Source of the DNA: an uncultured Bacteroidota bacterium
GTDB taxonomy: Bacteria > Bacteroidota > Bacteroidia > Chitinophagales > Chitinophagaceae
Assembly (NCBI GenBank): GCA_903839875.1
Contig: CAIMDZ010000189.1
Location: 1-64,000, forward strand
Direction: 5' to 3'
DNA: 64,000 bases
Each line of letters opens with the position of its first letter. Position 1 is the stretch's first letter. Both the position numbers and the translations under genes were made by a program. The notes under the pieces were generated by a model. That model did no database searches, was not told where the DNA came from, and saw only the letters and a program-made list of their open reading frames with translations. Shown here one piece after another: positions 44,466-53,800 of this stretch.

Positions 44466-46157
44466 CTAATGCCCCGGATCGGTCTTAGACTTGTTTGTAT
44501 CATATACCGGCACCACATGGTACAACATATCCAGCCGTTTCTGTTCCGCCTTCAACCATTCTTCCCACTCCTTGATTTTATCCGCTTTTTCTTTTTCCTC
44601 CTGTGCCTGCTTTTTTTCCCTGGCTTTCTTCTTCCGCTCTTTCCGCGAAAGTTCGGGTGCACCTGGTTCCTCTGGTTTTATTTCCGGCTCCTGTTTTAGG
44701 GTATCCTTTACTTCAGATTCCTTTTTCAATTCCGGTTCCTTCTTTAGGGTATCCTTTATTTCCGGTTCCTTTTTCACTTCCGGTTCTTTGTTCACTGAAT
44801 CTGTTACCACAGTGTCTTTAATCTCCGGTGGTCTACCCTCCGGGTCTTTGAGTTCCAGTGGTATACCCTCCAGATTGAGTTCCAGTGTTTTTTCCTGTTT
44901 TTTCCTGGCTTTTTCTTCAGCTTTCTTCTTTTTCTTCAGTTGTTTTCTGGTCAGGTGCTCAGTGTTGCTATCGGTGCCATTGCCGGTGCTGTCCTTAAGC
45001 GTAAGGCTATTGGGGATAATGTTACCAAGGCTATCCCTGACAGTGATGTTGCCAAGGCTGTCCCTGGTGATAAAGTTTCCAAGGCTATCCCGCGTGATGA
45101 TATTGCCGAGGCTATCCCTGATGACCGGGTTTCCAAGGCTGTCGAGTTCTACTTTCACAGCAACAACAGTATCAGGGTGTTCCCTCCTGTATTTCTTATC
45201 TAGTATCTCGGTAAATTCAGGGATAGAATCCAAAGGCTGAAAATCACCCAGGCTGTCAATCTTTCCTTCGTCGTCCAGCTTGCCTTTCTTCTTTGGAATA
45301 GTCTGGAAAAACTTATCTCTGTTCTGGTAAAAGGTGAGCATAGTAATGATATTGTGCTCCCTGAAAAACAATGGATTACTCCGGGTGGTTGGAATGGTTA
45401 ATCCAAAGCTGGCGACCACACCGATGGTGCTTATGTTTTGCCGTGCCGTTCCGCCGTAAATATTCATTGCATCGAAGGCGGCATAATCATACTTGGCAGT
45501 CAGTTCCAGGTACATATAGCGGTACCCCCTGACCCTTACTCCGGCTTCACCGGCGCCGTTCCACCCTCCAAACCTGAACCCCTTATTATCAACCGGGTTA
45601 GCCAGTAAGTCAGATGAAAAATGTGGGAATGCAGGGCCGGCGCCTATTTTAACAATTGCATCTACAGCAATTTGTTTGGTATTCGCCATGTAAATCCGTA
45701 TGCGCTTAACCATATTCAGCGCCATCAGATTCATCCCGCTAATATAATAGTAAGACCCGTTAGTCCCCGGAAAGCTCATAGTGCCACTTGCATTTATCCG
45801 GTTATTAATGGTGCCTCTTTGCTGTACAGTCTGCCCCCCGGCAATGGCATAGTTAAACGGGTCATAACTGAATTCTATTCCGTTGGTTTGTACATCGTTA
45901 TAATAGTATCCGAGCCGGTAGTTAAGTTGGGTAAAAGAAAAAGAGGTATTTGTTTTATTGTTTCCTTTTACATTCACCAGGTTGTAGCTGTTGCCAATTT
46001 CATTTTGCTCAATGTGGATTGTTCCCGGCAGATACCAGGCCTTATTGTAACCCGCACTAAAGTAAAGAGCGCCTTGCTGGGCAGCAGCACGATCAATGAG
46101 AAAGCACAATGAACTTATTACTACCAATAAAAATTGATACGTGCTTCTGAGACTCAT
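44466..46157 (-). CDS. Outer membrane barrel protein with repetitive charged C-terminal tail
   Basis: 563 aa from the ATG at 46157; the frame reaches 46202 but MSLRSTYQFLLVV begins the better signal peptide (cleavage near RAAAQ). Residues 28-290 alternate in the way of an outer membrane barrel (YFSAGYNKAWYL, LNYRLGYYYND, FSYDPFNYAIAG, YLELTAKYDYAAF, IGVVASFGLTI). From about 345 come five 9-aa repeats of the form DSLGNxxxR, then a Lys-rich stretch, then two 16-aa repeats (KEPEVKKEPEIKDTLK type), a predicted coiled coil with KERKKKAREKKQAQEEKEKA, and a C-terminal VVPVYDTNKS segment. A barrel with such a long charged tail is unusual. I do not recognise the family. Confidence 0.65.
   Translation of the reverse strand: MSLRSTYQFLLVVISSLCFLIDRAAAQQGALYFSAGYNKAWYLPGTIHIEQNEIGNSYNLVNVKGNNKTNTSFSFTQLNYRLGYYYNDVQTNGIEFSYDPFNYAIAGGQTVQQRGTINNRINASGTMSFPGTNGSYYYISGMNLMALNMVKRIRIYMANTKQIAVDAIVKIGAGPAFPHFSSDLLANPVDNKGFRFGGWNGAGEAGVRVRGYRYMYLELTAKYDYAAFDAMNIYGGTARQNISTIGVVASFGLTIPTTRSNPLFFREHNIITMLTFYQNRDKFFQTIPKKKGKLDDEGKIDSLGDFQPLDSIPEFTEILDKKYRREHPDTVVAVKVELDSLGNPVIRDSLGNIITRDSLGNFITRDSLGNITVRDSLGNIIPNSLTLKDSTGNGTDSNTEHLTRKQLKKKKKAEEKARKKQEKTLELNLEGIPLELKDPEGRPPEIKDTVVTDSVNKEPEVKKEPEIKDTLKKEPELKKESEVKDTLKQEPEIKPEEPGAPELSRKERKKKAREKKQAQEEKEKADKIKEWEEWLKAEQKRLDMLYHVVPVYDTNKSKTDPGH
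44687..44800 (-). repeat. 48-bp coding repeats (KEPE-type)
   Basis: Two in-frame 16-codon copies (KEPEVKKEPEIKDTLK and KEPELKKESEVKDTLK) plus a partial third lie within the tail of the barrel gene. DNA copies are closely similar, so copy number may vary between strains. Confidence 0.65.
45005..45145 (-). repeat. 27-bp coding repeats (DSLGN, five copies)
   Basis: Five in-frame copies of a 9-codon unit: DSLGNPVIR, DSLGNIITR, DSLGNFITR, DSLGNITVR and DSLGNIIPN. The plus strand shows AAGGCTATCCC-like blocks every 27 bases. Frame is kept by the unit length. Confidence 0.75.
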
Positions 46158-46454
46158 TTTTTTAATAATAACTGCCAAAAGTAATGATTTAATCAGTAAC
46201 AATGAGAGCGGTTATATCATGAATTCGTTAACTATTTATGAATCAGGAAACTGAATGCTAATTAATAAATATTAAGGGAATATTTTTATTGTTTAAGGTG
46301 GTACAAACTTAACTATTGATATAATGCAAGAATCATGCAAAATTAGATATATAGTATAATAAAAATAATAAAGGCAAAGTTAGTAGATTTCAAGAAGGGT
46401 TATAGTCCGATTTTTATTTTAGTAAAACATATTATTAACTCAGCCGTGAAATCA
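46158..46454. other. AT-rich spacer between permease and barrel genes
   Basis: 297 bp. On the minus strand two matches to TAnnTTTG occur (CAAAGTTA at 46375-46382 and CAAAATTA at 46338-46345 as read on plus). Either could be a promoter for the barrel gene with a long leader. No hairpin stands out. Confidence 0.35.
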
Positions 46455-47699
46455 TTATTCATATCTCAAAGCTACGATCGGGTCAAGTTTTGACGCTTTT
46501 ATGGCAGGATATATACCCGAAATGACGCCAACCATTGCACAAAGGCTTACTCCGGTGATAATCCATAACCAGGGGACTACAAACCCGATTTTGAAAGCAA
46601 GGCTGAAAATATTGCCCACGAGCATGCCTAATATCACACCCAGCGTGCCTCCCAGTAAGCTAATGAGCACGGATTCTGTTAAAAACTGTTGTTTAATAGT
46701 TGAAGACCGTGCACCCAGCGCTTTACTTACCCCAATCTCGCGGGTACGCTCAGCCACCGAAACCAGCATGATATTCATTAATCCAATCACTGAGCCCAGC
46801 AATGTAATGATACCGATGATAACCGCCGCCCACCTGATATACCTGGTTACATCCAGTAAGATGTTAATCAGATCGCTGTTCTGGGAGATCGTAAAATTGT
46901 TTGGTGAACCAAGCGGTATTTTGCGAATAACCCTGAACAAACCTTCTGCCTCTTCAACTGCAAAATCCTTAATTCTTACATCCTTAACTTTTACACTGAG
47001 CAAGTAACTGTTTTCTCCGCCAAACATACCACGGGCAGTATTCAGTGGAAGTACGACAATATTATCAGCATCCATCATCATGCTTCCACCCTTAGCCTCC
47101 ATTACACCAATTACCCTGCATTTAACATCACCTACCGAAATGACCTGGTTGATAGCGGCATTAAAGTCTTTTTTAAATATTTTTTTAGCTACACTATTCC
47201 CCAGCAAACATACATACCCCCCTGATTCCAGTTCCATAGCCGAAAAGGTTCTGCCATAATCCAGCCTGGTATCTTTCACGACCAGGTAATTTTCATCGCC
47301 TCCAACTACGTGGACATTTGGATTGGTCTTTTCTGACCGATAATGAACCGTTGAGATGTTACTGCCCGAAAAAGAAATACCCACATTCGAAGGAAACCCG
47401 AACCGCTCTTTAAAAGCTTTAGCTTCATCAAATGTTATGTCTTTTCCATCATTTACATTTATTTGTATGCCGCCGCCCTTGTGCTTTTTCTTCTTGATTA
47501 TTTCACTGGTCACCTGGAAGGAATTAGACCCCATACTACTGAAATTGGAATTGACGCCGGCTTTCATCACCTCTATGGAAGTAAGTATACCAACCAGGGC
47601 GGTAATACCCAATGCAATGATCACAATGGTAAGCACCGACCGGAGGCGGTTGTTACGTATGGCGCGGAAAGCCAGTGTGAGATTAAAAAGCAATTGCAT
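46455..47699 (-). CDS. ABC transporter permease (MacB/FtsX type)
   Basis: 414 aa. An N-terminal helix ([21 protein letters not shown]) follows the family signature [14 protein letters not shown] MacB periplasmic core domain spans about 45-270 ([37 protein letters not shown]). Then the FtsX domain has three helices ([56 protein letters not shown]) with [16 protein letters not shown]. The end, [18 protein letters not shown], is the family hallmark. Members export macrolides, peptides or lipoproteins, or work as mechanotransmitters. No ATPase or membrane fusion gene is adjacent, so the partner must be elsewhere. Confidence 0.9.
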   Translation of the reverse strand: MQLLFNLTLAFRAIRNNRLRSVLTIVIIALGITALVGILTSIEVMKAGVNSNFSSMGSNSFQVTSEIIKKKKHKGGGIQINVNDGKDITFDEAKAFKERFGFPSNVGISFSGSNISTVHYRSEKTNPNVHVVGGDENYLVVKDTRLDYGRTFSAMELESGGYVCLLGNSVAKKIFKKDFNAAINQVISVGDVKCRVIGVMEAKGGSMMMDADNIVVLPLNTARGMFGGENSYLLSVKVKDVRIKDFAVEEAEGLFRVIRKIPLGSPNNFTISQNSDLINILLDVTRYIRWAAVIIGIITLLGSVIGLMNIMLVSVAERTREIGVSKALGARSSTIKQQFLTESVLISLLGGTLGVILGMLVGNIFSLAFKIGFVVPWLWIITGVSLCAMVGVISGIYPAIKASKLDPIVALRYE

Positions 47700-47710
47700 A
47701 AATGGTCTGT

Positions 47711-47718
47711 CAAAGATA
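47711..47718 (-). promoter_or_regulatory. -7 element upstream of the permease gene
   Basis: CAAAGATA on plus is TATCTTTG on minus, matching TAnnTTTG, 12 nt before the ATG at 47699. It supports separate transcription from the giant gene upstream. No -33 element found. Confidence 0.4.
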
Positions 47719-47838
47719 AGTCAAAAGCGGTTGTAAGGTAGCTCTCAGTTTAAAGCAGATATATTGGGTATGAATATGCGATTTATTGCATTCCGAATTT
47801 TTGATCATAATTCATGGGAACTCTATTTGCTGGAAGCT

Positions 47839-50800
47839 TTACCTGCTCACCGCCAGGTGCATTACGCGGCGCTCCATACCAGACTGTAAAGTAAGCAGGT
47901 ACATGCCATTTTTAACCCGGTCACTGAGTACGATCCGGGTGTCAATCTGTCCATTCTGCGGAATTATTTGGTTCGAATAAACTGATCGTCCGAGCATATC
48001 TGTTATTTCCACCCTGATTTCTTCATTCTCTTGCGAAAAATTTTGCTTAAGGGATGTTCCGGTAAGATAAAATGTTCCATTATTAGGGTTTGGAAGTATG
48101 CTGATACTATTGACTGTACATGCATTTGCACCAATATCTTCTGTTGATACGCCTGTGAAAGGATTAACAGAAAGTACTTTGGTTGCGATACAACCGGTTC
48201 CCAATGAATAGGTGATTGTCACTGAACCAACTGTTACTCCGTGAACAATTCCGGAACCCGCACCGATAGTCGCAATTGCAATATTGCTGCTGCTCCATAT
48301 TCCTGCCGGAGTAAAATCAGTATAAAGTGAAGAGGTACTCACAACCAGGGTGGGATAACCGATGATCATGCCAGGTGACGGGTTAACATGTATCACAGTA
48401 TCAGCTTTGCAACCTGTAGGTAATGAATAGGTAATGATGGCAGTACCGGATGAAATACCTGTTATCATTCCTGTAGCGGAGCCGGCGGTAGCAATGGCGG
48501 GATTGCTGCTGCTCCATAAACCTCCTGCAACAGAATTGAAGAATGTGGTTGAGAAACCAATGCATTCGTTAGTTGAACCGGTGATGAGGCCGGGGAGTGG
48601 ATTGACAGTGAATACAGATGTTGTGAAGCAACCCATTGTGAGCGTATAGGTTACCGAACATGTTCCCGGTGCATTGGCAGTAATTTTTCCGTTGCCGCTA
48701 CCCAGGTTTAATATGGTAACAGAAGTGCTGCTGTAAGAACCAGCCGGGTTGGAGTCATGTATGGTAATCGTATCTCCCCATGCACAAAGATTGGAGAGGC
48801 CGGTAATGGGGGGGACTGAGTTTACTGTAACAGGGTAAATTAAAATACAACCTGAACCAGGTACGGTATAGCTGACTGTTACAGTTCCTCCCAAAATTCC
48901 GGTAACAATTCCGGAAGCAGACCCGATAGTAGCGATACCTGGTGATCCCGATACCCAGCTGCCGCCGGATACAGAATCACTTAAGGATATTGTTTGTCCG
49001 GCACATACATGATTTGTTCCGGTTATTACAGGAGGCGAAAGATTTATTGTAACCGGAATTGTGGCAAAACAACCGGTTCCTGTAGCATAAGTGATGGTAG
49101 CTGTGCCGGCATTTACACCGGTTACCAACCCTGTTCCGGAGCCGATTGTTGCAAGCATGGAATTACTGCTTGTCCACATGCCGCCTGATGTTGAATCAAA
49201 TAAGGCCGTGCTTGTACCAATGCAAACGGTATTGATACCGGTTATTGCCGTAGGTAGAGGATTTACGGTTATAGTTTTTGTAGTTATGCATCCCGAAGCG
49301 GAACTATAACTAATAATTGCAATTCCCGCGGAAATTCCGGTAACTACACCTGATACTGAACCGACAGATACTATTCCTGTTGTACCAGAACAGTTCCATG
49401 TACCACCTGGTGTAGCATCGCTAAAAGTAGTTGATGAACCAATACAGGTTGTTACTGCTCCTGTTATAGGCGCAGGTAACGGATTTACAGTTACCATAGC
49501 AGTAGTAAAGCATCCTCCAACATCACTAAGGGTGTAGGTAATGGTAGCAGTACCCGCAACGATACCGGAAACGATACCCGTACCCGAACCGACAGATGCA
49601 ATGGAGGGTGAACTGCTGCTCCAGATGCCGCCCGTTGTAGCATCATATAAAGGAGTCGTTTGTCCGATACATGCCCTTGCAAAGCCTGTGACAAGTGCCG
49701 GTTCTGCGTTTACAGTCTCTGTCCTTGTAGCGATACAGCCTGTTGGAAGCATGTAAGTTATCACTGAAGTTCCGGAAGAAATGCCGGTTACAATTCCGGA
49801 CGACGACCCTACCGATAAGATTCCGGGGTATCCTGTATTGCTCCATGCGCCTCCTGTAGAGAGGTCGGTTAACGAGGTCGTTGAACCTGCACACAAAGAA
49901 GATGCGCCTGATATGGGGAAGGGCAAAGGATTAACTGATAAAGCCCTTGTTACTGTGCAACCTGTACCCAATGAATAAGTAATAATGGTTGTTCCCGAAG
50001 AAAGGCCGCTAACCAGGCCGGATAAAGAACCAATAGTAGCTATTCCCGTCGGGGATGAGCTCCAGATACCGCCACCGGCACTGTCTGTTAAAATGGTTGT
50101 TCCTCCGAGGCAAACATGTGTTGTTCCCGAAATCACGAAGGGACCGGAATTTACTGTTACTGTTTTGGTTGCCACACATCCTGTGGGAGCGGCATAGGAT
50201 ACTAATGCAGTACCTGCAGCTAATCCGGTTACGATCCCGGTTGCAGATCCGATGGATATGATGCCGGAGGAACCAGGGCTGCTCCATGTTCCGCCGGTTG
50301 CAGGATCAAATAATGAGGTTGTTGCACCAACACATACTCCGCTGGCTCCGGTTATGGGCGAAACTCCGTTAACGGTTAAAGTCCTTGTTGCCGGACAGCT
50401 TCCAAGTGAATAAGTAATCACGGCTGTTCCTGTTGTTATACCGGTTACCGACCCTGATACTGAGCCAATAGTAACTGACGGGTATGAAGAGCTCCATGTT
50501 CCTCCGGTTGTAATATCAGCCTCAGTCACCGACATATCTGTACATACTGCTGAGGGGCCGGTGATGGGTGCCGGTGATGGGTTTACAGTAATAACCAGGG
50601 TTGCTGTGCAGCCGGTTGAAGTAATGGAATAAGTGATGGTTGTAAAACCGGGTGTTAACGTATTAAGGATACCTGAGGTGGCGCCAATTGCAGCAACTGA
50701 TGTTGTGCTGCTTGTCCATACACCACCTGTCATGCCGTCAGATAAAATTGTTGAACTTCCTGTACAAACTGAAGTGCTTCCTGTTATGGCCGTTGGTGAG

Positions 50801-53800
50801 GGAGTTACGGTAACCGTTTTTGTTACAGTACAACCCGAACCAAGAGAATAGGTGATAAGGGTGGTTCCCGGTGCAATACCTGATACTGTACCTGACAATG
50901 ATCCGATTGTAGCTATGCCGGTAGAACCTGAAATCCAAAGTCCTCCCGGGACGCCATCAGTAAGGGTTGTTGCAGCGCCTGTACATACAGTTGTTACCCC
51001 TGTAACAGAGACAGGAGTGGTACTTACAGTTACGATTGTTGTCATTCTGCAACCGGTAGGTAATGTATAACTTATTGTTGTGGTTCCGATACTAATTCCG
51101 GCCACAGTTCCTGATGAAGATCCAATTGTGCCAATTGTAGTAGTACTACTCGACCATGTACCGCCAACGGTTATGTCAGCAAGTGCTATTGATGAACCTG
51201 AGCAAACGGCGGAAGGACCGGTAATGGGTGAGGGTACAGGATTAACTGAAATAATAGTCGTTCTGAAACAACCTGTGGGGAGTGCATAAGTAATAACAGA
51301 TGATCCTGCCGACAATCCTGTTACTATGCCTGAAATTGAACCGATGCTTAAAGCTGTACCTGAGGCACTCCATGTTCCGCCGGTGGTTCCATCAATCAGT
51401 GAGATTGTGGCGCCGCCTGCACAAACAACTGAAAGCCCGGTGATGGGAGACGGTAAAGGGTTTATCGTTACGATTTTAGTGGTATTACAACCGGATCCCA
51501 GGGTATAAGTAATAGTGGCTAACCCGGAAGAGATGCCAGATACAATCCCACTAGCAGACCCTATAGTCGCAATAGATGGAGATGCAGAACTCCATGCACC
51601 ACCGGCAACTGTATTGCTTAATATTGTTGCATCACCCGCACACAAGTGAGTAGTTCCGGTAATAACAGCAGGTGATGGCAGTACTGTAACGGTTTTGGTT
51701 TTATAGCATCCGCTCGGCAGGGCGTAAGTGATCAGCGCAGTACCTGATGATATTCCTGCCACAATTCCTGAAGAAGAACCTGCTGTTGCTATTCCCGGCG
51801 CCCCTGAACTCCAGTTTCCGCCGGAAATAGTATCAGATAAGGTAATTGTGGAACCGGCACATAATGCGGAGGCTCCGGCGATTCCGGAAGGCAAAGCATT
51901 CACCGTTACTATCGCGGTAGAGAGGCACCCTGATCCAATTGAATAAGTAACAGTTGTTGTGCCTAAGGCAATCCCCGTTATAATTCCGGAGGAAGAACCA
52001 ATAGTTGCTATTGATGGGGAAGAAGAGCTCCATATGCCACCTGTGGCTGAGTCGCTTACTGTAGTCGTTGCCCCTAAACATAAATGCAGATTCCCTGAAA
52101 TAATACCGGGGGTGGAATTTACCGTAATAGTTTTGGTCATGTAGCAGCCCGTGGGGATGGTATAGGTTATTATTGTTGTACCGGCGGCCATTCCTGTCAC
52201 CAGGCCGGTGGCTGGCACTATGGTAACATTGGTATTGCTACGGCTCCATGTTCCCCCCGGAACACCATCGAACAAAGTTACAGAGGCTCCGATACAAACA
52301 TTGATCGGACCGAGGATAACAGTGGGTAACGGATTTACTGTAACAACTGTTGTAATTGTACAACTGGCGCCAATTGAATAGGTGATGGTTGATGTACCCG
52401 CTGCCACTCCTGTAACAATACCGGATGCAGATCCGATAATTGCAATACCCGGCAATGATGAACTCCATGTGCCACCACCGGCGACATCACTTAATGTGGT
52501 TAATGAACCTGAACATACGCTTGATATTCCTGTTATCGGGTCAGGTAAAGAATCAACAATTACTCCCCTGGTTGAAATGCAACCTGTGACCAGGGTATAG
52601 GTGATAGTTGCAGTCCCAAACGACACACCTGTGATTATTCCTGTTCCAGCATCTGCATCTGCTATTGTCGCATCACTGCTGGTCCAGTAGCCGCTACCGG
52701 TGGCGTCGCTCAATGTAATAGTTGATCCTAAACAAATGTGAGTAGGGCCTGTAACAGGCAAGGGTAGCGGATTAACCGTTACAACAGTTGTAGTGCTGCA
52801 TCCGGGAGGGATGGTATAAGTAATGATTGCGGTGCCCGCTGCAATACCTGTTACAATCCCTGTAAGAGAACCAATAGTTGCAATGCCTGTTGTTCCTGAA
52901 CTCCAGGTACCTGTTCCCCCGGCAGCCAGGCTTGTTGTAAGACCTGTACAAACACTGGTTACACCACCAATTACTCCCGGATAAGCGTTAACGGTTACTG
53001 TTGCAGCTGCGGAACAACCGACGCCCGGTGCAACAGCATAAGTGATCAGAGCGGTCCCGGGTCCAACACCGGTAATTATTCCTGTTGCAGAACCAACAGA
53101 AGCAATACCGGGTGAGGAGGAAGTCCAGTACCCTCCGCCGGTACCGTCACTTAAGGTGGATGTTGACCCTGCACATAAGTTGGTAGTACCAGAGACAGGG
53201 GTTGGGACAGGGGATACATTTACAGTAAATGATGTAGAACAGCCAGGTCCCAATGAATAAGTAATAACTGCGGAACCGGCAGAAACCCCTGTTACTATTC
53301 CGCTTAGCGAACCAATGGTAGCTATGCCCGGCGAGGCAGAACTCCATATACCGCCACCGGGATCTGTAACTGTGGTAGTTGAACCTATACAAGTAACTGC
53401 AATGCCTGTAATGGGACCAGGCGGGGCGTTTACCGTAATTGTAGTTGTTGCAAAGCAACCATCCGGCAAAGTATAAGTTATGAATGTCACCCCGGCGCTA
53501 ACTCCTGTAACAATTCCTGATGACGAACCAACAGTAGCTGTAGCAGGATTACTGCTGGTCCATATGCCGGTTCCCGGTGTATCCGCTATAGTCATTGTTA
53601 CCCCTGTGCAAACGGATGTTGTACCGGTTATTGTACCTGGAGTTGGGAAAACACTAACGGTTATGGACGATGAACATCCGGTAGATAGTGAGTAAGTAAT
53701 TAGAGTGGTTCCTGCTGACAAGCCGGCAACAAGTCCCGAAGTAGCCCCCACTGTTGCCACCCACCCACTGCCACTGGTCCATGTGCCGCCTGAAGGAGCA

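Noticed and set aside
44491-45240. 249-codon Ser/Phe-rich frame opposite the barrel gene tail
   Set aside because: It is the antisense of the Glu/Lys and DSLGN repeats and shows repeat-derived composition only.
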